The position numbers and the translations under genes are program-made. Source: Sodiomyces alkalinus F11 (lineage: Eukaryota > Ascomycota > Sordariomycetes > Glomerellales > Plectosphaerellaceae). Taken from it: a stretch of DNA of 64,000 nt. Under the pieces are notes generated by a model. The model was given only the letters and a program-made list of their open reading frames with translations. It ran no database searches and was not told where the DNA came from. Location: positions 1,918,799 to 1,982,798 of the forward strand of contig NW_021167087.1 in NCBI RefSeq assembly GCF_003711515.1. Reading direction: 5' to 3'. Shown one piece after another: positions 1 to 11,142 of this stretch (positions are counted from its first letter, which is position 1; the number at the start of each line of letters is the position of its first letter).

Positions 1-819
1 CGATGAGGCCACGGCCGAGGAAAGGTGCCGGTGAAGCGACAGATAGAAGCCGTAGCCCAGGTAGCGATTCTGCAGCGCACTGACGGCGGCATCGATGTCG
101 CTAGCAGGTGTCTCCTGAGACAGTGTCACAATAGCCACCGTACATTTCCTGTCCGTAGATGGACCTGAAGGCGGCACAATTTTGACGTTCTCGACCGTCA
201 GGTTGGACGGTATCAGAGCCTTAATGGCAGCGGGAGAGGTGCCTGGGGGAATCTGAGACAGCCTCAATGTCGGCTTTGCGACAGCCATCTCCTCATCTCT
301 CGCGTCGGTCGACGCATCCTGTTCATCATCGCTGTTATTGAATACCTTGAGTACCGACTTGGACTCCCCCCGCTCGTCGAAGCCTGGCCGGCTGCTGCTA
401 TTATCCCTGTCCCTCTCCTGCTTGTACGAATCGAACCCTCTCTTCTTGCCGTAAGAACTAGGAGGAGGTCCGAGGCTTCCGGGACCGCTCTTCGGACCTG
501 GGGGAGGACCAAGACTGCCGGGGCCGCTTTTCAGGCTGGCGGCTCCGAAATGTCTCCTAGGGGCTGCCATGCCGCCGCCTAACGCGGGGCCCTTGGGCCC
601 GAAGCCTTGACCTCCGCCATGTCGCGAGCCGCTGCTTCCCTGATCATCTTCGTGATCAAAACTCTTCTCAAATTCCCTAAGAGCCGCAGCCGTCTCAGCT
701 TCTTCTCGGGCTCTCTTGGCTTCGGCTTCGGCGCGCTGTCGCTGGAAGGCGGACTGTTTGGTGGGCTTCTGGAGCTTCGCCTCCACGGCTGGGAATTCGG
801 CGATCTTCTTGGACGACAT
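1..819 (-). CDS. U2 snRNP-associated SURP-domain protein (SR140/U2SURP), N-terminal part
   Basis: An open frame of 273 codons starts at ATG 819-817 and runs off the left edge without a stop. In other species SR140 is a U2 snRNP-associated splicing factor with RRM, SURP and CID domains. Only the region before the RRM is inside the window. The start (MSSKKIAEFPAVEAKLQKPT) and the conserved GYGFYLSLHRHLSSA segment near residues 257-271 match my memory of fungal SR140 proteins. The middle is low-complexity, with a GGG-rich stretch and a tandem SGPGSLGPPP repeat (about residues 100-120). No intron is needed in the visible part. It is transcribed away from the FAD oxidoreductase at 2103. The family call rests on recognition, not on a search. 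Confidence 0.8.
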   Translation of the reverse strand, partial: MSSKKIAEFPAVEAKLQKPTKQSAFQRQRAEAEAKRAREEAETAAALREFEKSFDHEDDQGSSGSRHGGGQGFGPKGPALGGGMAAPRRHFGAASLKSGPGSLGPPPGPKSGPGSLGPPPSSYGKKRGFDSYKQERDRDNSSSRPGFDERGESKSVLKVFNNSDDEQDASTDARDEEMAVAKPTLRLSQIPPGTSPAAIKALIPSNLTVENVKIVPPSGPSTDRKCTVAIVTLSQETPASDIDAAVSALQNRYLGYGFYLSLHRHLSSAVASS

Positions 820-2102
820 GCTTATTCTAGTTTCCGCAGGTCATCTCGAAGTCGAAGAAAAGGGAAAATGTACGTCGGCACTCGGGAGGCGATTCGAGCT
901 TCGAAGCTCGGGAGGAGGAAGCGGTTTGGCGGTAACTAAGGCAGGCTAACGTCCGTTCGTTCGGATGAGGCGTCGAAGCTACAGGGTGCTTCGGGTGTAA
1001 GAGGCGCTTTAGAAGCATACGTTGCAGTGTAGGGCTTCCTTCGATGGAGGTGATGGGAATGTAAACAAAGGAGCCCGATTAGTAGGATGGACGACGGATG
1101 TTCGTGAGTAGCTTTACAACGTACATTTACTTGGGAGGAAGGTGGGTAAGGTAGTTCTCAATTGGTCGCCTGCTGAGCGGGATCGGGATTCCCAACGGGT
1201 TAGTCAGCATCGCCCAGCTCCCTAGCTCCGTCACAGGATTTGGACCCCCACGGAACCCCCACTACAACCGAGACGACATCAGAGCCGTTACTCGAGAATA
1301 GGCAGCTGGTGATCTTTAAGCTCATGACAGACGTCCATGACGATGTCAAGTCATCAAAAACTTCCTCGACGCCTTGGCACTTACTTCATACCTATATTTT
1401 CCATGTTCGACGAACTAGGGCATTTTTCCCCGCATTTGTGAGACCTAGCGTACATAAGGTAATCATCACCACTTGATGACGGGAGGCTGAAATGCCCAAA
1501 TGGCGGGCTCCGCCAAGATATACCGAGTCGAGGTTTCGATTTCACTTCGTATAGAAGCTACTTCAGCAGAGCTTCTCAGGTGAAAAGCTAATAATCAACA
1601 GCCCTTACTCGAGGCAGACTATTCCCCGTTCTTTCAGACAGGAGGCTGAAGGATCGAGGGATGAGGGATGAGGGATGAGGGCGACTTCGGAGCCAAAGGG
1701 CGCACAGAAACAGTTGGCGCCGACTGGTTACGGGAACCACGATAAAATCGGGTCGACAAAGACGGATCAACCGAGGTGGAGAACAGTGAATTTCTAGGGC
1801 CATTTCTTATCGTGTCCCACTTCACGTTCGCCGACAGCTCCGAGCAAAGGAGATGCTCCGATGTGCGGGGCACTGCACTCGAGCCCAAGGGATGATTTGG
1901 GAGCCATGAAGGCGTTCCCTCTCTCTCTCTCGCACCCTTCTCGGCTTCGTTCAAGTCCATGCTAGTCTTTCTATCCTTCGGGGACCCGTTGTCCTTCGTT
2001 TGGTACAGCCCATCTACTCTGTGGCGCATATTTACTTGGAAGAAAAAAACAGAAAAAAAGTCAGCCGCCTAACACGAGGTTGGAAGATCAGCAACGACGA
2101 GA
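820..2102. other. Divergent intergenic region
   Basis: This 1.3-kb spacer separates two divergently transcribed genes and should hold both promoters. I see a GATGAGG triplicate near 1657-1680 and a CT dinucleotide run near 1919-1931. The open frames here are short, have no recognisable similarity, and are treated as chance. Confidence 0.6.
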
Positions 2103-3587
2103 ATGGACCCCTCCTCACCGCCCTCCTCCATTCTCATCATCGGGTCCGGGGTCTTCGGCCTGTCCACAGCATTCGAACTCACCCGACGCCCCTTCTTCGC
2201 CCGCACATCCATCACCGTCCTCGATCGCTCTCCCGACAACGGGGTCTTTCCGTCCTCCGACGCCTCCAGCATCGACTCGTCACGCATCATCCGTCCCGAC
2301 TATGCGGACCCTGCCTATGCCTCTCTCGCAGCCAAAGCCCACGAATACTGGCGCCAACAAGTGGACGATGAGCTCGGCGGTCAGGGTCGCTACACGGAGA
2401 GCGGCATGATCCTTCTCGCCGATTCACCGTCCACTGCCCAGGCCGACCCCAAGACTGGACTCGGCGCGAAACAGGTGGAAGAGAAGAAGAAATCCGCGCT
2501 GGAATACGTCCGCGAGAGCTGGGATAACGTGCGCGCCCTCGCAGCCCAGGAAGCCAGCGGCTTGTCAGCAGAGAAGATCAGGGAGCTTCCCAACGCGACT
2601 GCCGTCATGGAGGCCATGGGAACCGACCCCACAATAGCGGCCGTCAACCGGCCCGGCGATTGGGGTTATCTCAACGGGACGAGCGGCTGGGCCGACGCCG
2701 AGAAGAGCATGGCCTGGTTCTTTAACAAGGTCCGACAGACAGGCCGCGTCAATTTCGTCCACGGAACGGCCACCGCCCTAACTCGTACAGGCGATCGCGT
2801 GACGGGCGCACGGCTGGACTCCGGCCGCCACCTCGAGGCCGACCTAGTCATCGTCGCGACGGGCGCCTGGACCGGTGCCCTCGTCGACCTCGCAGGTCAA
2901 GCCATCGCCACGGGCCAGGCCCTCGCCTACATGGATATCACCCCGGAGGAGCAAGCTGCGCTGTGCCGCAGACCGGTCATCCTCAACCTGAGCACCGGGT
3001 TATTCGTCATCCCTCCTGCGGTGTGCCAGCTCAAGGTCGCCCGTCATAGCTACGGCTACATCAACCCCCAACCCACCTCGCCAGACGTCCTGCCCACACG
3101 GCCCGGCGCACGCCTCCCCGCCAACTCCACCTCGCTCCCCCGCACACTTCTCTCCGATCCGAACCTCCGCATCCCCTCCGAAGGCGAAGCCGATCTCCGC
3201 AGGGCCATCCGGGCCATGGTGCCCCTGAAGGAACTGCACAACCGGCCATTTGTGAAGACGCGACTGTGCTGGTACACGGATACGTCGACGGGTGATTTTC
3301 TCATCGATTACCACCCAGGTTGGAAAGGGCTCTTCGTCGCTACGGCGGGGAGCGGGCACGGCTTCAAGTTCTTGCCCGTCATCGGAGAGCTGATCGTTGA
3401 TTGTCTGAAAGGGAGACGGCCGGCCGAGTTTGACGAGAAGTGGAAGTGGAAGGGCAACGACGCGAAAGAAGACGTACAACAGCTCGATAAGCATATTGTC
3501 ACAGAAGATGGGAGCAGAGGTGGCAGGCCAGGTCTCATACTGGCAGAAGAGCTTGCCAAGGATAATAGTCTTAAGCCTCGAATGTAA
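2103..3587 (+). CDS. FAD-dependent oxidoreductase, DAO family (sarcosine/fructosyl-amino-acid/pipecolate oxidase type)
   Basis: A single-exon gene for 494 residues, the usual size for fungal monomeric sarcosine-oxidase-like enzymes. The FAD dinucleotide fold opens the protein with GSGVFG at residues 14-19. It is followed by SRIIRPDYADP (60-70), typical of fructosyl-amine and L-pipecolate/saccharopine oxidases. LCWYTDTSTGDF near 388-399 contains Cys389, in the position that binds FAD covalently in this family. GSGHGFKFLP (417-426) is the C-terminal flavin-contact motif. Such enzymes oxidise a secondary amine with O2 to give an imine and H2O2; the substrate cannot be told from sequence alone. 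The C-terminus ends PRM, a weak match to a type 1 peroxisomal signal. Confidence 0.88.
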   Translation: MDPSSPPSSILIIGSGVFGLSTAFELTRRPFFARTSITVLDRSPDNGVFPSSDASSIDSSRIIRPDYADPAYASLAAKAHEYWRQQVDDELGGQGRYTESGMILLADSPSTAQADPKTGLGAKQVEEKKKSALEYVRESWDNVRALAAQEASGLSAEKIRELPNATAVMEAMGTDPTIAAVNRPGDWGYLNGTSGWADAEKSMAWFFNKVRQTGRVNFVHGTATALTRTGDRVTGARLDSGRHLEADLVIVATGAWTGALVDLAGQAIATGQALAYMDITPEEQAALCRRPVILNLSTGLFVIPPAVCQLKVARHSYGYINPQPTSPDVLPTRPGARLPANSTSLPRTLLSDPNLRIPSEGEADLRRAIRAMVPLKELHNRPFVKTRLCWYTDTSTGDFLIDYHPGWKGLFVATAGSGHGFKFLPVIGELIVDCLKGRRPAEFDEKWKWKGNDAKEDVQQLDKHIVTEDGSRGGRPGLILAEELAKDNSLKPRM

Positions 3588-3678
3588 AAAGATATTTTCC
3601 TTTTTCTTGTTGGCGCCTGCATGCAAATAAAATATTGAATACATTGACGGTCAGTTCCATGGCACAAGGCGGGCCTCT

Positions 3679-3717
<39 letters not shown>

Positions 3718-4431
3718 GTAACACAAACAACAGTCATCTCAGACATTCCAATCCTGGCAATGATGGACGAACCGCCACAAAGAAGCTTGCCTGCTTACCA
3801 CCATGTCTACGAACAGACGGCATTCATTTCACATTAAAGGAGACCGCTTGTTATGCGGTTACTGTCGAATACTGGTATTTGTTTGGTATCATCCTTCTTG
3901 CCTGTCCTTCCGCTCACCCAAATCCTCATAAGCTTACTCAATCGTGAGGCGACGCATCTCACACTTCTTTGTGTCGCTCACCAACGGACGCCGCCTCATA
4001 TCAGCCCCATTAAAAATCGGCATAGTCGACCTGCGCACCTGTCGCCAAACGATGCCACGGCAAAATCTATGACGTGTTGTGGGATAGAGAAATCTTTCCT
4101 TTTGTGTTTTCCGTCTCAAAGCAGCCCATCCCAGCTGGATACCCCTTCCAGCCTGGTACCGCCAACGCCAATGCAATGCTGGAAACTGAGAAAAATAGAA
4201 GTGTTACAGACCAAGGTTCTCAACGGCTGGACTGATATGATAGTCCATCTCCCCGCCGAATGCAAACACTTGGTTTAAGAAGTAGTGTCGTGGGATCATA
4301 AGTGTAAAAGGGGGAGAATATATGATACATCCGCAAGGGACAAGGAAGGATCGTGGAGGAAGAGTAATCCATGTGACGGAGAGAAACTTCCACACGAACA
4401 TGTCGACCAAGCCTTGCGTGACCGTGTGCAT
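3588..4431. other. Convergent intergenic region
   Basis: Spacer between the 3' ends of the FAD oxidoreductase (plus) and TBP (minus). It contains a CAA microsatellite and probably both 3' untranslated regions. The 141-codon open frame at 3853-4278 has no recognisable features and is probably chance. Confidence 0.55.
3680..3716 (+). repeat. (CAA)n microsatellite
   Basis: About twelve perfect CAA/AAC units follow the FAD oxidoreductase stop by roughly 90 nt. They are probably in its 3' untranslated region or just beyond. Confidence 0.95.
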
Positions 4432-4492
4432 CTAAACCTTGCGGAAATCTGAAAGAATGCATGTGTCAGAGACATGGTCCATAGCACAACTC

Positions 4493-4544
<52 letters not shown>

Positions 4545-5447
4545 GGAGCTTACCTTGCAACACGGGGTAAATCATCTCGAACGCCTGGTAGATCTCCTCT
4601 CGGACCTTGGCCCCGGTGAGAACGATCTTACCACTGACGAAGATGAGAAGCACGATCTTCGGCTTGATCATGCGGTAGATTAGGCCAGGGAACAATTCAG
4701 GCTCGTACGAGCTGAAATTGTGATGGCGGGAGGCCAAGCCCTCGAGGCGAATGGGGAACTTGATGTCGCATGACCCCACGATATTCTGAATCTTGAAGTC
4801 GGTGAACTTCGCGTTGAAACCTAGCTTCTGAATGATACGCGCGTACTTGCGGGAGGCAAGCTTAGAATCGTCTTCCGACTTCGCTCCAGTCACCACCATC
4901 TTTCCAGATGCGAAAATAAGCGCCGTGGTTTTGGGTTCGCGGATTCGCATGATCACAGCGGCGAAACGCTACGCCAGCCCAGTCAGCATCCCGTTGAGTA
5001 AAAGCCATGGCACAGATGTGGCATCTAGTAGTACCTTAGGATTGTACTCGGCATTCCGCGCGTGCAAGGCAATCGTCTTCAGATCCAGCCGGCAATCAAG
5101 ATTGACCGTGGCGACGATGTTCCTTGGCGGAGGATGAGCAACTTGTACAACCAGCAAATTGAAACAGAAATTCCTCAGAAGGGTACAACATACTGCAGCG
5201 TCGGAGTAAGGCCCGATCCACCTTGTGTGGTGGCAGCAGGAGTCGCAACAGGGGTCGCGGGAGTCACCCCATTGCCATTTGCGTTCTGCTGACCGTTCGG
5301 CACTGGCACATGGCCGTTGACCTTCTCACCAATGGTGGATGGTGGCGTGAGCTCATGAGCAGCGCCAGGGAAGGAGAGAGACCCAGGCGCCGTGAAGGCC
5401 TTTGCTTGCGCGGCAGTGGCGGGATGGGTTTGAAGAGCGGACTCCAT
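4432..5447 (-). CDS. tbp1: TATA-box-binding protein (TBP), four coding exons
   Basis: Exons 5447-5194, 5122-5035, 4968-4554 and 4448-4432 sum to 774 nt and encode 257 residues. TBP nucleates pre-initiation complexes for RNA polymerases I, II and III. Residues 1-80 are a variable Pro/Thr/Ala-rich head. From [19 protein letters not shown] onward the saddle core is near-invariant, with two imperfect repeats: NIVATVNL...[13 protein letters not shown] and NIVGSCDI...[12 protein letters not shown]. Every splice junction restores the expected TBP sequence, and the last exon encodes only DFRKV plus stop. The start is the first ATG after a stretch upstream that lacks any ATG on this strand. Intron 3 holds a 46-nt T tract. 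Confidence 0.97.
4449..4553 (-). other. TBP intron 3 with long T tract
   Basis: The donor GTAAGC and acceptor TTTCAG flank a 105-nt intron. Forty-six consecutive T residues on the coding strand (4540-4495) lie inside it. Its length is a multiple of three and it contains no in-frame stop, so a retained intron would be translated through, inserting a polyphenylalanine run before DFRKV. Confidence 0.9.
4495..4540 (+). repeat. Homopolymer A46
   Basis: An uninterrupted run of 46 A on the plus strand, within TBP intron 3. The length may vary between isolates or be miscounted in the assembly. Confidence 0.95.
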
Positions 5448-5509
5448 GATGAGTAGGAGTTCCTCGGCAGTGGGAGAATCCAACAGCTCGAATTTGTGAT
5501 GTGAGCGAT

Positions 5510-5561
5510 CTAGAAATTGAAAGCGTGTTAGTTATGGGAGACTTTTCTCTATCTTGCGCAC
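5510..5561 (-). other. Possible 5'-UTR intron of the TBP gene
   Basis: The minus strand shows a strong branch site (ACTAAC, about 5530-5535) followed by a T/C-rich run and TTTCTAG ending at 5510. That is a good acceptor 62 nt before the TBP start codon. The matching donor is uncertain. GTGCGC at 5561 would give a 52-nt intron; GTAGGT at 5794 would give 285 nt but would lie upstream of the TATA box. Confidence 0.45.
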
Positions 5562-5688
5562 TTCAAATAGCAGAAAAAAGAAAAAGAATGAAAAGAAGAA
5601 TAAAACTGCGGGCTAGGTTGGCGAGAAGAGGAATGGAGTGGAAGATGGAAGAGAGCTTGGCCGGTGTGCCTGGTTGCAGAGGCAACGA

Positions 5689-5697
5689 CTTTTTATA
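5689..5697 (-). promoter_or_regulatory. TATA box of the TBP gene
   Basis: TATAAAAAG on the minus strand lies 242 nt before the TBP start codon. No ATG lies between it and the start, which fits a leader of about 200 nt with a small intron. Confidence 0.5.
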
Positions 5698-8600
5698 GGC
5701 GTTCCGAGGGAAGGTGGTGGTGCAGCTGCCGGGAGATGGGGATATAAAATGGGCAACCACGCAAAACGGATGTTGAAGCAACAACGCTACCTACCAAATT
5801 CGGAGATAAACAAGTGAATGTCTCCCCTACGGCGATTGCTCTTAATACGCCCCTGCTTCGTGGTGCGGAATTGCAAGAGAGACCGAAGTCGAAGCTTGTG
5901 AAATAGATACGGAACCCGAATTCGTAAATAATGGATCTCGGATTTCGTCACTTAGGCACAAATGTTCTCTCTATTCTCGGGAATCGATGCGCACGATGTG
6001 TCTACAGAGCGCGGCGACCTCGGCGACGGCGACGATGGAGTGCTCTGTATGGAGTAAATCGTTGTCGTCGATGGAGAGTCGCGCGAAAACAAGGAGAAAT
6101 CAAAAAACGTATTCCAGTTCTTTGATGCTTCAAAAGCTCAACGTCGAGCTCGGGGCACTTTCAGTTAAGAAGGCGCGCCTGTGTTCATTCGACGGAGTGA
6201 TGAAGAGAAGAGGACTTTCCAGATGATCTCGACACCGCAGTTGGGTAAAGGAGAGTATTCCGCCTCTTTCCGGTTGGCACTGAAACACTGCGCCGCGATG
6301 GCTGTTTGCAGTGGTATCAGGAAGAGTCGAAGATGGAAAACCAGATGTGGGGTATCGTCGTGATAGTAGACAGACGTCGAGGGTAGTAGTTCAGGGGAAG
6401 GATGAGGAAAAAGAGAAAGACCGAACGCATGCGAGATTACGTAAGGCCGGATCGTAACTTCCGATACAAATTTCGAAAAAAAGGGAAGGGGAAGGGGGAG
6501 GGCGGCTACTTATATTTTCGAGCAGGTTGCCCCCCCTAGGCAACAAGTTGTGTTGTGGCGCTCATTAGCGTATGCACTAAAATCTCTTCGTCCAATAAAA
6601 ACATTCTGTACTGACACTTGGGCCGCACCAGCCCCTTGGACACATAACGTTGTCCCCCGTATCCTTTTCGAAGTACCTGTACCTGCTGCGATAAGCCGAC
6701 GGATCAATAACACTTTTGGCCAATCCCGTGTCACACAGGTTGTGGCACTGGTGCATTCATAGCATCATCTCCTTCTTTTCTGCACTCGTAAAATTTTCTC
6801 TCCTTTCTTCTTCTCACCCTGGCCCCTTCGAAAATGCTCCCTTGCTTTTAGGGGTTTGACCCAACCAGCAACAGCACCAGCAGTTCACCATCATCGCCCC
6901 ATCATCATCCCGTCACCACCAGCGCGAACAGCAATAAGAAAGTCGATGATGAAGCCGACGCCGATTTTCAGTAACATTTCGAATGACTGGTTTGATGATT
7001 GTTGCCGTTCTCATAAGCCGATGTCAATAGCATGGGGTCGTCGCCGCGATCTGTGCCATCTTTCGTGGTGAATGAAGGAGAGATGGATGAGAAAACAGGG
7101 CCAGGTGGCCGCGGTAAATCTTGATGGGGAGATTTCAAAGCGCCTGGACCTCGTCTTGGAGGACCACCCGGAAACCCACAAAAATCCCACCGCGTTATCA
7201 GTGGTCAAGAACGCGAAACCACTGACAGGACATGCAACATTTCCCAACCCATTGCGGTCTCAGCGCCGAATGCCGGAGGTCCATCCACCCTCCCCTCCTG
7301 AAACGATGGGGCAGCCCCTATTCGCCTGGATGACCCAAAGCTTGACAACAGGCATCTATTAGGTCGACATGCTTCCCCATCGCTTCCCCGTCGTCACTGC
7401 AAATTACAAGGACCCCCTGCTTTTGTCTAACATGTAGTGAGCACTGCACGCACACCGTAAGTTTGTTACAGTGGCAAGGTCGGTCTACCCTCCCCCTTTT
7501 TTTCGGTTCTTCAAAGTACCTCCAGGACATTCGGCACCTTCAAAAGAAAAACTTTTCCAATGGAATAATTACTTGTGAGCGGCGTTTGTTTTTGAGCTTC
7601 TGGTGGAAGGACACGGTGTCCTTGTTTAAAATTCCAAGGTTGGTTGGTGACGACCGCGTGTGAGTCATTCCTTGGACCCAACCAGAACTGAGAGAATGCA
7701 AAGGGGAAACAAACCAGCCGGAAGGCTGGGAAATTATTCTGCGCCACAACATGCAACGTACCGCTACTTCAATCAGATTGCATCCTCGGTTGCGTCCTCT
7801 ACTCATATCTACCTATATATCATCGCCAATTCCTGCACAAAACCCGTGTCGGGTTGCTCCAGTAACGGCGCAAATTACAGGAAGACCATGGCAGTATTAT
7901 ATGACAACTTCCCTAGGACCTTATAGCCGTCGTAAGTTCAAAGCCGTGGTGATGCAGTTCTCGACGTGCAGATGATTTTTGTTTCGAGCGGCTCAACTCA
8001 ACCCACATGTCCTGGTACCCGGCACTCGTGAGAGAAGTCAAGCCTGCATAGCCCCTGGCTTGTGGGCTCGATGTACCGCCGTATCCACATTCATGTCACG
8101 ATACATCCGCCACCCCTCCTCGGCAGATGGCATCTTTCAGCTGGTTCGCGATAGAGTCTGAGACGATTGGCCACTTCGCGACTCAAGTCACGGGCTAAGG
8201 TCGGGAAAATCCACGTCGTAATTTACCTTGGCAACTCGTTTGCTTTGTCACCCCCTTGCGACGAAATTTCATGCCGCTCTCCGCGGTCGGAGGACTTATT
8301 TGTTGTTTGTGCTGTTTGCTCTTATATTAGTAAACAGGACAAAATCGAGACGTTATACGAGATATTGGCAAAATGATAATGCATGCAACAAAACTGCTGT
8401 TGTCTGGGTGTCTCTCGTTTTTGGAAGAAAGGTGAAGAGATCGCGTGCAGCTGTCATTCCAGCCTTGTCGGTGGTAAGTTGTCGAGAGAAAACTTGAAAA
8501 TGATCTGCTGCCACACAAGCTTTCGAAATAATCAAAAACGAATTGGTGGCGTGCAGACTGATGGTCCACAATGAAGACGGCAAATTGCGTCATCTTGTGG

Positions 8601-8981
8601 CTGATGAGGGCCAAAACCTGTCCTATTTTGTCCATACCGTCTCTGTCTCCGTAATGATTAATTCCACTCAGTACACCATGCAAATCATTGACCCGACAAT
8701 ACCCGAATACCATCATCATCATCATCTTAGTCGGATTAAACATTCTCAAGTGCTTACTACCAAGTTCTCTAACCACCACAACGTACTTACTTTTTATAAT
8801 GATGAGAAGGACCAGACGCCATTATACTACCCTAATTCACGTGCAACCCCGTTAACACACCCCCGGGATATCAGAACCGCTCTTCTAGGACAGATGCACC
8901 CCCCCCTCGGTTTCGAGATATACAAAGATCAGCCTTACATGTACATTGACATCCTGATATATTGACCGTCGCTCAGTCGCT

Positions 8982-11142
8982 CTATGTCATGTAGTACTTG
9001 GGTCCCTCGCCGCCTTGCGGCACCTGCCAGTTAATGTCCTGGTGCGGCGCCTTAATGTCGCAAGTCTTACAGTGGATGCAGCTGTTCCAGCCCGGTTAGC
9101 AACAAAATCCACCATCCGAAGGGACGGAAGAGAGGGGGAACAGAGACGAGGAAACGTGAAGCAAGTAGAACGGGAGTAAAACTCACTTCTGGGCATTGAT
9201 CTGGAAGCGCACACCAAGCTCCTTGGACTCGTCCTCCACATACTCGTACACGCCGGCAGGGCAGAAGCGGTTCTCGAGCCCCTTGTACTTGGGCCACGTC
9301 TCGGCGGCGTGCTTGTCCCAGTCCTTGACTTGCAAGTGCACAGGCTGGTCTTCCTCGTGGTTGGTGCCCGTCCGGCTCACGCTGGTGAGCACGTCGAAGC
9401 TGATCTTGCCGTCGGGCTTCTCGTATTCGATCTTGGGACACTGGTCGGCATGCTTGGTGGCGGCGTGGTCCGGCGTCTTGTGCTTGAAAGTCCACGGCAC
9501 GCGGCCCTTGAGGACCAGGGCCTCGAGACCCGAGTACATCACGCCGCCGTACAGGCCGAGCGGGGTGTGGAAGGAGGGCCGGTAGTTGCGCACCTCCTTC
9601 AGCTCCTTCCAGATGGGGGAGTTGCGCAGGGCGTCCTCGTAGTCGAACAGGAACACGGTGCCGTCGTCGCTGGTCGATAGGGCGGCGTGGGCGGCCTCGG
9701 CGGCGAGCATGCCCGATTTGATGGCATTGTGCGTACCCTTGACCTTGGGGAGATTGATGAAGCCGGCCGAGTCGCCGATGAGGGCGCCGCCGGGGAAGGC
9801 GCACTTGGGAATGGACTGGAAACCACCCTCGACGAGGGCGCGGGCGCCGTACGACAGGCACTTGCCATCCTCGAGGACGCTCCGGATGAGCGGGTGCTGC
9901 TTATACTTCTGGAACTCCTGGTAGGGGGACATCCAAGGGTTGGGGTAGTCCAAGGCGACGACAAGACCGACGCTCACGAGGTTTTCTCCAAAGTGATACA
10001 TCCAGCCGCCGCCGTAGGTATCCTTGGGCAAGGGGTAACCGAGCGAGTGGGTAATCTCGCCCTTGCGGAACTTTTCCGGCGGCACTTCCCAGACCTCCTT
10101 GAGACCAAGGGCATATGTCTGGGGTTGGCTATCGCGGCGCAAGTCGAACTTCTTGATGACTTGCTTGGTCAGACTGCCGTGGCAGCCCTCACCAAAGAGG
10201 GTGACGCGGGCGTGGAACTCCATGCCGCGCTCGAAGGTCTCCTTGGGGCGGCCGTCGCGGCCAATTCCGAGGTCGTTGGTAGCAACGCCCTTGACACTAC
10301 CGTCCGCGTTATACAGGACCTCGCTGGCAGCGAAGCCGGGGTAGACCTCGACACCAAGCTCCTCGGCGCGCTCGCCCAGCCACTTGGTGAACTGGTTCAG
10401 AGAGACGATGTAGTTGCCGTGGTTGTTCATCAAGGGTGGCATAGGCAGGGGGATGGCGGAGTTCTTGGTGAGGAAGCGCATGCGGTCCCCGCCAGCAGGC
10501 GTGGCGTGCTCGAAGCGGCTAGGGTTATCCTCGGAAAGCCAGTCTGGAATCAGCTCTTCGATCGAGGAGGGCTGAATGACGGCGCCAGAGACAATGTGGG
10601 CGCCGATCTCGCCGGCTTTCTCAAGGAGGAGGACACGGAACTCGTCGTTCCCGGCTTCATTGGCGAGCTGCTTCAGTCGGATGGCAGCACTCAATCCGGC
10701 AGGGCCTGGTCAATGGGTGGGGCTAATCAGTATGGTAGCAACAGCAACACAAAGCGGTGATGCGTTTATGGCAAAGGCCCTCCGCGGGGGGCGGAGGGGA
10801 CAGGGAGGACTGCTAGTGTAGAAAACAAAGAGTCATAGGAAAAGCAAGAGGCGTACCCCCTCCGACAATACAGACGTCGACCTGGTCCGATTCGCGCTCA
10901 ATGGTGGATGGATCGAAGGTATCAGAGTCTTCGGCACTGGCCATGCGCGCAATCCGAGTAGTCGCAAAGGTTCTTGTGGAAACGGAAGCGGCCAGGGCAC
11001 CTCGTGGTAGAGGAGCCACCCGTGTCCGTACGCTCGGAGCTGAAGCAATGAGGGGTCGGGCCTGGAAGATTGTGCGGCATGTTGAGAGCGAGCGAGAGCC
11101 GCGTTGTAGAGAACGGGCGACGGGTACGGTAGAGGCCTTCAT
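8982..11142 (-). CDS. ETFDH: Electron transfer flavoprotein:ubiquinone oxidoreductase, mitochondrial
   Basis: Exons 11142-10857, 10705-9187 and 9081-8982 sum to 1905 nt, 634 residues, normal for the family (yeast CIR2, human ETFDH). The enzyme passes electrons from matrix ETF, fed by fatty-acid and amino-acid dehydrogenases, to ubiquinone at the inner membrane. Residues 1-65 are rich in Arg, Ser and Ala with almost no acidic residues, as in a mitochondrial presequence. The FAD-binding [11 protein letters not shown] begins at residue 93 and is split by intron 1. The 4Fe-4S ligands are Cys577 (CPAGVYEY) and Cys603, Cys606 and Cys609 (NCIHCKTCD). Intron 2 lies within the Asn602 codon, so the last exon carries three of the four cluster cysteines. 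The protein ends GPKYYMT. Confidence 0.96.

Larger units (their letters stand above)
5448..8981. other. Long gene-free interval
   Basis: About 3.5 kb between the TBP start and the ETF-QO stop. The first 350 nt is TBP leader and promoter, and the last few hundred should include the ETF-QO 3' UTR. In between I see many short open frames (longest about 150 codons) with no recognisable domain, no tRNA or rRNA, and a CAT trinucleotide run near 8710-8726. A noncoding RNA cannot be excluded. Confidence 0.5.

Noticed and set aside
8543..8965. 140-codon frame with a His run
   Set aside because: The His run is a CAT microsatellite; no start context, domain or codon bias supports it.
9687..10760. 357-codon plus-strand open frame over the ETF-QO gene
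   Set aside because: It is the antisense shadow of a GC-rich, well-conserved coding exon and has no family motif of its own.
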